Part shown: positions 26,436 to 35,032 of the stretch, piece after piece | Position numbering within the stretch: the stretch's first letter is position 1 | How the letters are laid out: each line of letters starts with the position of its first letter | DNA from: Bacteroides stercorirosoris | GTDB taxonomy: Bacteria; Bacteroidota; Bacteroidia; Bacteroidales; Bacteroidaceae | Reading direction: 5' to 3' | NCBI RefSeq assembly: GCF_900142015.1 | Contig: NZ_FQZN01000011.1 | Location: 62,001 to 126,000 of the forward strand | Length of the DNA: 64,000 nt | Notes under the pieces: model-generated | The model's database searches: none | The model's input: the letters and a program-made list of their open reading frames with translations, nothing else | Told to the model about the DNA's origin: nothing | Made by a program: the position numbers and the translations under genes

Positions 26436-28925
26436 TTATTCACCTGCAATCAGAGATAAGGGCAGACTGATGGAAACTCCTGCCGAATGGTATTTCAGGC
26501 AATCGAAACCGGCAAACACACCTATCCGCGCCCTATCAGAAAGCCCGACCGAATATCCCAGTTCCGTGTAAGGCCGTTGCCCGTATATCACGATAGAGCG
26601 GAGATGCAAGGCTTCATCAAAAGGTTTTCTTGACAGAAAAGGAAGGTGCTTCAGAAGCAGGTACGGGGTGTACCAGGAGACGTTTGCCTGCGCCCAACGG
26701 GTATTGGTGGATAAAGCATAATTATCCAGCAAACTGAATCCGCTATCGAAAGAACGTTCCGTAACCCAAATACAGGTGGAGGCGAAATGTTTGAAGTCGG
26801 GGAATTGCAGATTCTCCACCCCCCAGAATGTACCGGCATTTACCGACCAGCGCAGACGATTGAACATGCCGAACCCGATATTTTGTTTAGCCGAGAATTG
26901 CATCAGATGGTAAGAAGTCAGATAGCGGCTTCCATCCACCGGAAATGCCCGGTCGTATTTCAAAGCGAAAGTCGGATAACGGGAAGCTTCATATATTTTC
27001 TTGCCTCTGGACATATGGTAGTAATGTGCCGGGGTATATTCCAATTCAAAAGAAGCTTTCAGAATATCATTCTCCGGCATGGGACGGAATTTGCTGTTTT
27101 CGGGAATGTTCGGTTCGGCATCCCTCTTAAACCAACTATGCCTGATGTGATTATCCAGCATCTTCCTGCGTTGCCAGGAGAGTGAGGATGAAAAGAGCAA
27201 GCCGTTGAAAGGTTCTATCGCATGGTCCACAGTAAAGAAAGTATTTTCATAAAGTTTCAGATGGTTGTGCCCGAACAATGAGCTGGACATCGCATTTATC
27301 ATACGCGACTCTCCGCTTTCCGAATTATAATCGGCAGAGAGGATTCCGCCTGAAAGGGATAAATAACCTCTGTTACGGGGAGCGTACTCCAAAGTCAATT
27401 CTCCTTGCCCTACCCAATTCTTCCGTGCAGTGGTATAGTAAAAGGAGGGAACGAAACGGAGGGTAGACGATTCAGACAGCTTCACCCCGGTCTTCAACTT
27501 GGCTCCCAACCAGAAACCATCCACAAAGTTATATTCAGGAATATAAGAGGAAAGACCGGGTAAAGTTAGCCAGGCATTCTTATTGGAAGTCCTGAAAGTT
27601 TTTCCCCACATCATCGTATTCAGCACTTGCCCGACAGCTGTTTTCTTATCGGACTTATCCTGGGGTGACGATTCTTTCAAAGCAATCTTTTCTTCCTTAT
27701 ACTGATAGCTTTGCACCTCCTCCAACCGCAACGGTACACTGCGGATAGCCGTCCAATAAAGGGAATCCCTCTTGTCGGCAAGCGAATCGACCTGGGTATC
27801 CTTACGCCCGATTCGTGCCGGACGCTCATATTTATGTTTCTTGGGTTGCGCCACTGTGCCTGCCGTTACGGTCTTCACGGTCTTATCCGTACTTGTTTCC
27901 GGTGAAAGCTCTGTCTTCACCTCTTTATAGTGTATCGCCGCCAGGTAAGATGCTTCCGCCTTGAACCCCATAATATCTATGTCAGAAGATGTATTGATGG
28001 AAACGGGCAGAAAGACAGAAGGCTGTATCTCCTTGCAGGTAATCTTAATCTTTGCTTTCAATCCGGTATCACGTACATTGACATCGGCAGCCGATAGGCA
28101 CCACAGGTCTTCTACAATAAACAAGTCTCCTTCCAGCAAACGGTTGTCGTCTTTTCTTGGAATCACACGTATCTTATTAATCATCTGCCCTTCTTCCACG
28201 AAGCAACCGTCAAGCCGGAAGCGGTAGTACGAAAAAGCGTTTTTATTTAAAGGAGAGACTTTGCCGAAAAGCTCGGGTGTATAAAGATTAACTGTGGTGA
28301 TGCCCATATCCACCTGTATTTCTTCGGGAAACGAATTCCTATTGGCTAATACTTTATTATTCCAGATATTGGGAGCAGTAAAATTCACAATCTGTTGTTG
28401 CTCCAAAACAAACAGTTTTCCAAGCCACTCCTTCGCGCCTTTCCGCACTTCTTTGGACAACTTCAGGACAGCGGGAATGGAGGTGCCCTTACCCGTTCCT
28501 TTCAAATACGTGCCGGCAGTATAACTTTTTATCTGCGTACGATAATAAGGAGCACGCGCTATCGCTCTACGCATCACGGCATAGGCGGGGTCTTCATTCC
28601 CTTTGGTGATACTTACTTCCGGCAGGCTGTAAGTGCGCTCGGCAAGTACTATATCTTTCTCATAGTCGCGATTGGGCATTTGGAAAGCAAAGGTCTGGGA
28701 TACGAATCCTAAAGAAGATACCTCACAGGTATATTGCCCGGCAGGCAATCGGGTCTGAAAGCGCCCATGTTCATCAGTGGTCAACCCCGATTTAGTCTCT
28801 CTCAGATAGAGGGCGGCATACGGAACCGGATTCCCGCTATTGTCCGTAACAGTACCCTTGAAAGATTGTGCAAAAGATAGTATAGTGGCAAAAAGCAATA
28901 AAAATAACCCGGCAAATCTTTTCAT
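26436..28925 (-). CDS. DUF5686 outer-membrane protein with carboxypeptidase-regulatory-like domain
   Basis: An 829-residue envelope protein. A signal peptide (FAGLFLLLFATILSFAQ) is followed by a CarboxypepD-reg-like beta-sandwich (FKGTVTDNSGNPVPYAALYL, residues 20-105) of the kind found at the N-terminus of TonB-dependent receptors. The rest is DUF5686, whose C-terminal part (alternating strands, GLSDRARIGVFAGF) looks like an outer-membrane barrel. No plug domain is seen, so it is not a SusC-type receptor. Function unknown. It is on the same strand upstream of rex, with 89 nt between them. Confidence 0.88.
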   Translation of the reverse strand: MKRFAGLFLLLFATILSFAQSFKGTVTDNSGNPVPYAALYLRETKSGLTTDEHGRFQTRLPAGQYTCEVSSLGFVSQTFAFQMPNRDYEKDIVLAERTYSLPEVSITKGNEDPAYAVMRRAIARAPYYRTQIKSYTAGTYLKGTGKGTSIPAVLKLSKEVRKGAKEWLGKLFVLEQQQIVNFTAPNIWNNKVLANRNSFPEEIQVDMGITTVNLYTPELFGKVSPLNKNAFSYYRFRLDGCFVEEGQMINKIRVIPRKDDNRLLEGDLFIVEDLWCLSAADVNVRDTGLKAKIKITCKEIQPSVFLPVSINTSSDIDIMGFKAEASYLAAIHYKEVKTELSPETSTDKTVKTVTAGTVAQPKKHKYERPARIGRKDTQVDSLADKRDSLYWTAIRSVPLRLEEVQSYQYKEEKIALKESSPQDKSDKKTAVGQVLNTMMWGKTFRTSNKNAWLTLPGLSSYIPEYNFVDGFWLGAKLKTGVKLSESSTLRFVPSFYYTTARKNWVGQGELTLEYAPRNRGYLSLSGGILSADYNSESGESRMINAMSSSLFGHNHLKLYENTFFTVDHAIEPFNGLLFSSSLSWQRRKMLDNHIRHSWFKRDAEPNIPENSKFRPMPENDILKASFELEYTPAHYYHMSRGKKIYEASRYPTFALKYDRAFPVDGSRYLTSYHLMQFSAKQNIGFGMFNRLRWSVNAGTFWGVENLQFPDFKHFASTCIWVTERSFDSGFSLLDNYALSTNTRWAQANVSWYTPYLLLKHLPFLSRKPFDEALHLRSIVIYGQRPYTELGYSVGLSDRARIGVFAGFDCLKYHSAGVSISLPLSLIAGE

Positions 28926-28983
28926 GTTTCGTGCATTTGAAGTTAATTAGCATTTTCTATTAGACGACAAAAGTCACAAAAGA

Positions 28984-29014
28984 TTGCAAAGTTCCATGCA
29001 AAATATTACTTTTG
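28984..29014 (+). promoter_or_regulatory. Promoter for the SUI1-family gene
   Basis: TTG at 28984-28986, a 20-nt spacer, and TACTTTTG at 29007-29014. The ATG at 29035 is the first start after it; an earlier in-frame ATG at 28998 lies inside the promoter. Confidence 0.7.
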
Positions 29015-29034
29015 ATTCTCAAAACAGAACGAAT

Positions 29035-29382
29035 ATGAAGAATAATGATTGGAAAGAACGGCTGAATGTCGTGTATTCTACCAACCCGGACTATAATTAC
29101 GAAAGGGAAGATAGCGAAGAACAAGTCTCTTTAGAAGCCTCCCGACAGAAGTTGCGCGTTCAATTGGACCGCAAGAACCGGGGCGGCAAAGTGGTCACAC
29201 TGGTCACGGGATTCGTAGGTACGGAAAATGACTTGAAGGAGTTAGGCAAATTGCTGAAGTCTAAATGCGGCGTAGGCGGAAGTGCCAAAGACGGAGAAAT
29301 CATCGTACAGGGAGATTTCAAGCAAAAAGTGCTGGAACTGCTTAAAAAAGAAGGATATACGCAGACGAAACCGGTCGGATAA
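29035..29382 (+). CDS. SUI1/eIF1-family translation factor
   Basis: A 115-residue protein whose second half is a SUI1 domain: RVQLDRKNRGGKVVTLVTGF, LKELGKLLKSKCGVGGSAKDG and EIIVQGDFKQKVLELL. Bacterial SUI1 proteins (YciH type) discriminate against non-canonical initiation complexes. The N-terminal about 40 residues are acidic and probably flexible. Start chosen by the promoter at 28984-29014. It is monocistronic and followed by the 22-nt array B. Confidence 0.93.
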   Translation: MKNNDWKERLNVVYSTNPDYNYEREDSEEQVSLEASRQKLRVQLDRKNRGGKVVTLVTGFVGTENDLKELGKLLKSKCGVGGSAKDGEIIVQGDFKQKVLELLKKEGYTQTKPVG

Positions 29383-29394
29383 TCGGGTCTGCCG

Positions 29395-29482
29395 AAACAG
29401 ATGGTCTATTAGGGCAAAACAGATGGTCTATTGAGACCAAACAGACCATCTGTTTTACCCTAATGCATCATCTGTTTCAAAA
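29395..29482. repeat. Array B: four 22-nt units ending in inverted copies
   Basis: AAACAGATGG begins at 29395 and 29417, and AAACAGACC at 29439, exactly 22 nt apart. The inverted word CATCTGTTT lies in the same phase in units 3 and 4 (29447 and 29469). The arms 29409-29428 and 29444-29463 pair over 20 positions with a single mismatch. It lies between the converging SUI1 and tsf genes. Confidence 0.88.
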
Positions 29483-29500
29483 GCCGCTAATATGCATAAA

Positions 29501-29534
29501 AAACGACCGCTACGGAAATTCCGTGCGGTCGTTT
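29501..29534 (-). terminator. Terminator of the rplM-rpsI-rpsB-tsf unit
   Basis: AAACGACCGC (29501-29510) pairs with GCGGTCGTTT (29525-29534), with a further TACGGAAATTCCGT inner stem. The minus-strand RNA would end in a T-rich tract (TTTTTTATG). Confidence 0.85.
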
Positions 29535-29553
29535 CTTTTATATATAGAGTGGA

Positions 29554-30546
29554 TTATTCAGCTTTCAAAGTGAAACGCTTGAAGTCAACAACCTTCAGTT
29601 CAGGATCTGCTGCCTTCAGTACTTCTCTAACAGTCTTTTTAGCATCCATGATATCTTCCTGGTTCAACAAGCAAACTTCCTTCAAGAACTTACCCAGACG
29701 ACCCTTAGCGATGTTCTGAATCATTTGTTCGGGCAGGTGAGCAGCCTTTTCAGCAGAAACGGAAGCGATGATTTCCTTTGCTTTCGCTACATCTTCAGCT
29801 GTAATCCAGCCTTTAGCCATGTTGCTTTCCATGTGGTCTTCGCTGTCCACATGAGCAGGATTGATGCCAGCTTTCGTCAGAGCAGCGTCTACAGCTTTCT
29901 GTACCAATTCTACTTTTGTCTTTTCGATAGCAACTTCAACTTCTTTCTGCTTTATTTCTTCAGAAACACCATCTTCATCAACTGCAATCGGGCTCATGGC
30001 AGCAATCTGCATAGCCACTTGCTTAGCCAACGCTTCGTTTACTTCCTTGTTAAAAGCAACGATGGTGCAGAGTCCGTTTCTGTTCATGTGGTTATAAACA
30101 ACAGTGTTTGCACCTTCTACAGTCATGTAACCATCAAGTTCCATTTTTTCACCTGTGATACCGCTACGGTCAGTCACTGCATCCTGTACAGTACCGTTAC
30201 CCATCGGCAGTACTTTCACTTCGTCCAAAGTCTTGCAATTGTTAGCCACAGCAAGGTCAAGAATGTCTTGAGTCAACTTTATGAAGTCAGCATTCTGAGC
30301 AACAAAGTCAGTTTCACACTTCAAAGCGATGATAGCAGCAAAGTCACCGGTAGTCTTAGCCAAAACGCAACCTTCAGAAGCCTCGCGGTCTGAACGTTTA
30401 GCGGCAACAGCCTGTCCCTTCTTACGGATAATTTCTATTGCCTTGTCGAAATCGCCTTCAGCTTCTGTCAATGCATTCTTGCAATCCATCATACCTGCTC
30501 CGGTCATTTTGCGGAGTTTGGTAATATCAGCCATTGTTACAGCCAT
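29554..30546 (-). CDS. tsf: Elongation factor Ts
   Basis: A 330-residue guanine-nucleotide exchange factor for EF-Tu. The N-terminal UBA-like domain (ITKLRKMTGAGMMDCKNALTEAE) and the Tu-contacting TDFVA motif (KCETDFVAQNADF) are clear. Its length is at the upper end for the family but usual for Bacteroidetes. It follows rpsB on the same strand across a 157-nt gap that holds a 35-nt-arm inverted repeat, and it ends the ribosomal transcription unit at a strong terminator. Confidence 0.98.
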   Translation of the reverse strand: MAVTMADITKLRKMTGAGMMDCKNALTEAEGDFDKAIEIIRKKGQAVAAKRSDREASEGCVLAKTTGDFAAIIALKCETDFVAQNADFIKLTQDILDLAVANNCKTLDEVKVLPMGNGTVQDAVTDRSGITGEKMELDGYMTVEGANTVVYNHMNRNGLCTIVAFNKEVNEALAKQVAMQIAAMSPIAVDEDGVSEEIKQKEVEVAIEKTKVELVQKAVDAALTKAGINPAHVDSEDHMESNMAKGWITAEDVAKAKEIIASVSAEKAAHLPEQMIQNIAKGRLGKFLKEVCLLNQEDIMDAKKTVREVLKAADPELKVVDFKRFTLKAE

Positions 30547-30587
30547 AATATATTTCCTTTATATTTTTAGTTATTGATAATAAAAAA

Positions 30588-30694
30588 AGTAGTTAGTAGT
30601 TAGTAGCCAGTAGTAAGTAGAGGATACTCTATTTGCTGACTTAGGTAAGCAGTACATTTCTCTACTTACTACTAACTACTTACTACTAACTACT
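30588..30694. repeat. Inverted repeat of 7-nt word arrays between rpsB and tsf
   Basis: Left arm 30588-30622 is built from AGTAGTT-type words every 7 nt (30588, 30595, 30602, 30609, 30616). Right arm 30660-30694 is its imperfect inverted copy. A transcript would form a long hairpin between two highly expressed genes. Confidence 0.85.
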
Positions 30695-30703
30695 CTATAA
30701 TAA

Positions 30704-31537
30704 TTAAGCCTCTTCTTCCTTCATGAAAGCAGCAGCTTTAGCTGCATTGATTGCTTCCTCGTCGGATTTGTCGAGTCTTGCTTTAGTAGCTTTCTTCTTG
30801 CCTTTGTTGGCAGGAGCTTCACCGGCAGCTTCCATATCCACCTTTTCAGCTTTTCTTTCTTCCAGGCCTTCCTGCATAGCAGCGCAGCAAGCATCCAAGA
30901 TTACTTCTACTGATTTAGTAGCATCGTCATTAGCCGGAATTACGAAGTCGATGTTAGTAGGATCAGAGTTCGTATCAACGATACCGAATACGGGAATACC
31001 CAGACGGTTAGCCTCGCGAACTGCGATATTTTCTTTCATAACATCAATAACGAACAGTGCAGACGGCAGACGAGTCAGGTCAGCAATAGAACCCAAAGTC
31101 TTGTCCAACTTAGCACGTTGACGTGAAATCTGCAGAATTTCTCTCTTAGACAGATTAGAGTACGTACCGTCATTCGTCAGTTTGTCGATGGTAGCCATCT
31201 TCTTAACAGCCTTGCGGATAGTGGGGAAATTAGTCAACATACCGCCCGGCCAGCGCTCGATTACATAAGGCATATTTACAGAGGCAGCTTTGTCAGCAAC
31301 CACTTGTTTAGCTTGTTTTTTAGTAGCAACGAACAGGACTTTCTTTCCTGATTTAGCGATTTGCTTCAAAGCTTCAGCAGCTTCGTCTACTTTAGCAACC
31401 GTCTTGTGGAGGTCAATGATATGGATACCATTGCGTTCCATGAAAATATAGGGAGCCATTGCGGGATTCCACTTTCTTTTGAGGTGACCGAAGTGGCAAC
31501 CAGCTTCCAATAATGTATCAAAATTTGTTCTTGACAT
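30704..31537 (-). CDS. rpsB: 30S ribosomal protein S2
   Basis: A 277-residue ribosomal protein: LLEAGCHFGHLKRKWNPAM at the N-terminus, GGMLTNFPTIRKAV, and VFGIVDTNSDPTNIDFVIPANDDA are all typical S2 segments. The C-terminal about 40 residues are an Ala/Lys-rich acidic-basic extension (GKKKATKARLDKSDEEA), common in Bacteroidetes. Third gene of rplM-rpsI-rpsB-tsf. Confidence 0.98.
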   Translation of the reverse strand: MSRTNFDTLLEAGCHFGHLKRKWNPAMAPYIFMERNGIHIIDLHKTVAKVDEAAEALKQIAKSGKKVLFVATKKQAKQVVADKAASVNMPYVIERWPGGMLTNFPTIRKAVKKMATIDKLTNDGTYSNLSKREILQISRQRAKLDKTLGSIADLTRLPSALFVIDVMKENIAVREANRLGIPVFGIVDTNSDPTNIDFVIPANDDATKSVEVILDACCAAMQEGLEERKAEKVDMEAAGEAPANKGKKKATKARLDKSDEEAINAAKAAAFMKEEEA

Positions 31538-31646
31538 CTTGTTTTTTCTTTTAATCGTTTACTTTCTTTTTTGTTTTTTCTAAACCAACCGCCGGGTAGT
31601 CTATCTTTCCAGAGTCCCGGTAGTTTAGATACTAAACGCTCTTTCA

Positions 31647-31674
31647 GTTGAGAGTTGAGAGTTGAAAGTTGAGA
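31647..31674. repeat. GTTGAGA tandem repeat, 7-nt period
   Basis: Four GTTGAGA-type words at 31647, 31654, 31661 and 31668 in the 174-nt gap between rpsI and rpsB. No gene is seen in this gap. A frame read through it would give repeated LNSQLST-like residues, an artefact of the repeat. Confidence 0.75.
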
Positions 31675-31711
31675 ATTAAGCAACTTGTCCGCCCCAACGT
31701 TTCTGCAACTC

Positions 31712-32098
31712 TTAACGTTTACTGAACTGGAATCTTCTACGAGCTTTCGGCTGTCCCGGTTTCTTACGTTCAACAGAACGCGGGTCACGAGTCATGAAGC
31801 CTTCAGCGCGGAGAGCAGCCTTGTCTTCAGCATTCATCTTCACCAGTGCGCGGGCGATAGCCAGACGCAAAGCCTGAGATTGACCAGTGAAACCACCACC
31901 GCAAAGATTTACTTTAATATCATATTTTTCAGTAACACCCAGCTTGCTCAGCGGTTGTTTTACTACATACTGAAGAATAGTTGATGGAAAGTACTCTGCA
32001 AGGTCTCTCTTGTTAATAGTAATCTTTCCTGTACCTTCGGTTACGAAAATGCGTGCGATTGCACTTTTACGTCTGCCTAATGCATTTACTACTTCCAT
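31712..32098 (-). CDS. rpsI: 30S ribosomal protein S9
   Basis: A 128-residue protein with ALGRRKSAIARIFV, GGGFTGQSQALRLAIARAL and the basic tail ARRRFQFSKR, whose last residues contact P-site tRNA. Starts 5 nt after rplM ends. Confidence 0.98.
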   Translation of the reverse strand: MEVVNALGRRKSAIARIFVTEGTGKITINKRDLAEYFPSTILQYVVKQPLSKLGVTEKYDIKVNLCGGGFTGQSQALRLAIARALVKMNAEDKAALRAEGFMTRDPRSVERKKPGQPKARRRFQFSKR

Positions 32099-32103
32099 AT
32101 CTC

Positions 32104-32565
32104 TTATTTAAGTAAGTTTATATCAATTGATTTGGGGCTCTGAGCTTCATGTTTGTGCTCGCTGCCGGCATATACATACATATTGCTCAGCAATTTAGCG
32201 CCCAATTTATTCTTAGGCAGCATACCCTTTACTACTTTTCTCAACAGTCTGTCATCACCATTCGGTTTAGCCTGCAGACGAGCAGGAGTCATTTCTCTCT
32301 GACCACCGGGATAACCTGTGTATGACAAATACACTTTGTCAGTCCACTTATTACCTGTCATTTTAACTTTGTCGGCATTGATAATGATTACATTATCACC
32401 GCAATCTACGTGAGGAGTAAAGTTTGGTTTATACTTTCCTCTCAACAGTTTCGCAACTTTTGCGCCCAGACGTCCCAATACCTGGTCCGTAGCGTCAACA
32501 ATAACCCATTCTTTGGTTACCGTAGCTTTGTTTGCAGAAATGGTCTTGTAACTTAAAGTATCCAC
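32104..32565 (-). CDS. rplM: 50S ribosomal protein L13
   Basis: A 153-residue protein with WVIVDATDQVLGRLGAKVA, HVDCGDNVIIINADKVKMT and KVVKGMLPKNKLGAKLL. First gene of the rplM-rpsI-rpsB-tsf unit, preceded by two promoter-like elements at 32629 and 32690. Confidence 0.98.
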   Translation of the reverse strand: MDTLSYKTISANKATVTKEWVIVDATDQVLGRLGAKVAKLLRGKYKPNFTPHVDCGDNVIIINADKVKMTGNKWTDKVYLSYTGYPGGQREMTPARLQAKPNGDDRLLRKVVKGMLPKNKLGAKLLSNMYVYAGSEHKHEAQSPKSIDINLLK

Positions 32566-32628
32566 TCTTGATTTGTTTTTTAAATGTTACTACTAAAAAT
32601 TTTCTCATTACGGATTAACTACCCCGGA

Positions 32629-32636
32629 CAAAGGTA
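32629..32636 (-). promoter_or_regulatory. Proximal -7 promoter element of rplM
   Basis: TACCTTTG on the minus strand, an exact TAnnTTTG match, 63 nt before the rplM start. Confidence 0.55.
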
Positions 32637-32689
32637 GATTAACTCGCTCTGAATTAATTGCTTATCCTTATTAGATAATAATCGGCTTG

Positions 32690-32697
32690 CAAAGGTA
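32690..32697 (-). promoter_or_regulatory. Distal -7 promoter element of rplM
   Basis: A second TACCTTTG followed by GC, 61 nt upstream of the first. The same octamer twice suggests tandem promoters. Confidence 0.6.
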
Positions 32698-32757
32698 CGG
32701 ATTTTCCCAAAACTGGCAAACGTTTTCTTCTTTTTTTTAAGAGACTATCAATCAATT

Positions 32758-32845
32758 ACAAGCAATGTAAGGGTATAAAACAAGCAATGTTAAGATGCAA
32801 AAGATTACTTGTTTTGCACCTTAACATTGCTTGTCATATCGTGAA
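32758..32845. repeat. Array F: four 22-nt units folding into a 23-bp hairpin
   Basis: ACAAGCAATGT begins at 32758 and 32780 (22 nt apart), and its inverse ACATTGCTTGT at 32824, again in phase. Arms 32780-32802 and 32812-32834 pair over 23 positions with one mismatch and a 9-nt loop. It lies between the stop of the DUF4488 gene and the rplM promoters, so it could end the former's transcript. Confidence 0.9.
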
Positions 32846-32854
32846 AGTCCCGTT

Positions 32855-33346
32855 TTATCGGACAATGTCTTCGGGGAACGCAGACGGCATCAACACCCGC
32901 TTCCAGGTTTCATGATACCAGCAGTTCAGTTCATTACCGTTCAAATCTTTAGAAATAAAATACTTCAGGTGCATAAGTTCTCCTTCTCCCATCTCGAACT
33001 CCAGTGTATTGTCCTTATTGTCAAGCATGGGCAGGTGAATGTTCTTTTCAATGCTTTCTTTATAGCTATTGTCCGTCAGCTGCATGTAAGTGCCATAACC
33101 GGTGATAATGGCATCCTTACCGGGGATTAGGGTGAAGTTTACGATGCGTCCGTCGTCACTCAGCACCTTGAAGGTGTTGCTGGGTTTCAACGTGCCGGGC
33201 ACACCCGGAACTTCGGACACGTAGTGACATAACTGCCAGATGCCTTTCAAATCAGCAGGTTTGAAACTTGTCTTTTTCTGCGCCACCGCTCCTGTTACCG
33301 CCAACAGCATCGCCGCCAGCAAGGTAATGAAATACTGCTTTTTCAT
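32855..33346 (-). CDS. DUF4488 secreted protein
   Basis: A 163-residue protein with a signal peptide ([18 protein letters not shown]). The mature part ([48 protein letters not shown]) reads as a small beta-barrel of lipocalin type, the DUF4488 family of Bacteroides. Function unknown. The frame can be extended to 33388, but the promoter at 33388-33395 and the signal peptide fix the start at 33346. Confidence 0.8.
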   Translation of the reverse strand: MKKQYFITLLAAMLLAVTGAVAQKKTSFKPADLKGIWQLCHYVSEVPGVPGTLKPSNTFKVLSDDGRIVNFTLIPGKDAIITGYGTYMQLTDNSYKESIEKNIHLPMLDNKDNTLEFEMGEGELMHLKYFISKDLNGNELNCWYHETWKRVLMPSAFPEDIVR

Positions 33347-33387
33347 GTTCGTATATATTTGGTTAACGTATTGGCATCCAACTGTCA

Positions 33388-33395
33388 CAAATATA
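33388..33395 (-). promoter_or_regulatory. -7 promoter element for the DUF4488 gene
   Basis: TATATTTG on the minus strand, an exact match 41 nt before the ATG at 33346. Confidence 0.6.
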
Positions 33396-33437
33396 AGTAT
33401 TTATTTTGATATTATAACAGTTTATCCGTAAAAAAAG

Positions 33438-33465
33438 AGCCCGCACAACCAAGATTGTGCGGGCT
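33438..33465 (-). terminator. asnS intrinsic terminator
   Basis: AGCCCGCACAA (33438-33448) pairs with TTGTGCGGGCT (33455-33465). The minus-strand RNA continues into CTTTTTTT. It lies 23 nt after the asnS stop. Confidence 0.92.
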
Positions 33466-33488
33466 ACTCAACTTATTTATTTTTCGAG

Positions 33489-34892
33489 TTAGAACTCTGC
33501 ATTACGCGGTGTACGCGGGAAGGGTATAACGTCGCGAATATTCGCCATACCCGTCACGAACAGAAGCAAACGTTCGAATCCCAGGCCGAAGCCGGAGTGT
33601 GGACACGTACCGAATTTACGGGTATCGAGATACCACCACATATCCTTCATCGGGATATGCATTTCCTCGATGCGGGTCATCAATTTACTATAATCCGCTT
33701 CACGTTCGGAACCACCGATAATCTCACCAATCTTCGGGAACAATACATCCATTGCGCGCACCGTCTTACCATCTTCGTTCTGCTTCATATAGAACGCCTT
33801 GATTTCCTTCGGATAATCAGTCAGGATGACCGGACGCTTGAAGTGATCTTCCACCAGATAGCGTTCGTGCTCGGAAGCCAGGTCCACGCCCCAGTATACC
33901 GGGAACTCAAACTTATGGCCTTTCGCAACCGCCTCTTCCAGTATCTTGATACCTTCTGTATAGGGCAAACGCACAAAAGATTCTCCCAACACGCCTTGCA
34001 GACGCTCGATCAGCCCCTTATCAAACATATCGTTGAGGAACTTCACATCGTCAGCACAGTTATCCAACGCCCACTTCACACAGAATTTGATGAATTCTTC
34101 CGCCAAATCCATGTTATCCGTAATATCGTTGAACGCAACTTCCGGCTCTACCATCCAGAACTCGGCCAAGTGGCGCGGAGTATTGGAGTTTTCGGCACGG
34201 AATGTAGGGCCAAACGTATAGATAGCACCCAGTGCCGTAGCTGCAAGTTCACCTTCCAACTGACCGGAAACCGTCAGACTGGCCTGTTTGCCAAAGAAGT
34301 CATCATCATAAATGATAGAACCTGCTTCATCTTTCTGCAAATCATACAGGTTTTTCGTTGTCACCTGGAACATTTGTCCCGCACCCTCACAATCGGAAGC
34401 CGTGATGATAGGTGTATGGAAATAAACGAAACCTTTCTGATGGAAGAAAGTATGGATAGCTATCGCCATGTTATGACGGATACGGAACACAGCACCGAAA
34501 GTATTCGTGCGGGGACGCAAATGAGCAATCTCGCGCAGGAATTCCAGCGTATGGCCTTTTTTCTGCAAAGGATATGTATTATCACAAGTTCCCAGAACTT
34601 CGATCTCACGAGCCTGAATCTCAGCTTTCTGACCAGAGCCTACAGATTCCGTCAGTTCACCGTTCACACTCAGACAGGCACCGGTAGTAATATCTTTCAG
34701 CATCTCTTCGTCGAAGTTTGCCAAATCCACTACTATCTGCACATTATTTATTGTAGAACCGTCATTCAGGGCGATAAAATTAACTTGTTTACTACCTCTG
34801 CGGGTACGAACCCAGCCTTTCACGTTGACCATAGCGCCGAAATCTTCGCGCTTCAACACGTCAACAATCTTTGTTCTACTAATCTTTTCCAT
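33489..34892 (-). CDS. asnS: Asparaginyl-tRNA synthetase
   Basis: A 467-residue class IIb synthetase: an N-terminal OB-fold anticodon domain ([24 protein letters not shown] is split here as [11 protein letters not shown] and FIALNDG), motif 2 region [20 protein letters not shown], and motif 3 [12 protein letters not shown]. The active-site residues are those of AsnRS rather than AspRS in overall layout (long insertion, C-terminal PRTPRNAEF). Its upstream gap with the pseudouridine synthase gene holds 9-nt repeats in inverted arrangement. A 463-codon frame opposite it is an antisense shadow. Confidence 0.97.
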   Translation of the reverse strand: MEKISRTKIVDVLKREDFGAMVNVKGWVRTRRGSKQVNFIALNDGSTINNVQIVVDLANFDEEMLKDITTGACLSVNGELTESVGSGQKAEIQAREIEVLGTCDNTYPLQKKGHTLEFLREIAHLRPRTNTFGAVFRIRHNMAIAIHTFFHQKGFVYFHTPIITASDCEGAGQMFQVTTKNLYDLQKDEAGSIIYDDDFFGKQASLTVSGQLEGELAATALGAIYTFGPTFRAENSNTPRHLAEFWMVEPEVAFNDITDNMDLAEEFIKFCVKWALDNCADDVKFLNDMFDKGLIERLQGVLGESFVRLPYTEGIKILEEAVAKGHKFEFPVYWGVDLASEHERYLVEDHFKRPVILTDYPKEIKAFYMKQNEDGKTVRAMDVLFPKIGEIIGGSEREADYSKLMTRIEEMHIPMKDMWWYLDTRKFGTCPHSGFGLGFERLLLFVTGMANIRDVIPFPRTPRNAEF

Positions 34893-34901
34893 ATTCTTTT
34901 A

Positions 34902-35018
34902 ATTAAAGGAGTTAAAGAAGTTAGAGGAGTTAAAGGAGGTAGAGCTGATACTCATACAGTAAAGAAGCTATCAGGCTTTAACTCCTAAGCAAAGCGATAA
35001 CTTCTTTACCTCCTTAAT
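34902..35018. repeat. 9-nt tandem words in inverted arrangement upstream of asnS
   Basis: Four words of type AAGGAGTTA lie at 34906, 34915, 34924 and 34933 with exact 9-nt period. An inverted arm at 34998-35018 (TAACTTCTTTACCTCC...) matches the first two words with few changes, and a second pairing joins GGAGTTAAAG with CTTTAACTCC near 34977-34986. Confidence 0.78.
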
Positions 35019-35032
35019 ACCCTATTATATAA

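Noticed and set aside
31387..31788. 133-codon minus-strand frame between rpsI and rpsB
   Set aside because: It overlaps the ends of both genes in another frame and contains repeat-derived LNSQL residues.
33597..34988. 463-codon plus-strand frame opposite asnS
   Set aside because: It is the mirror of a highly conserved gene, has shadow-like composition (many His, Phe, Thr, Ile), and no promoter or ribosome site.
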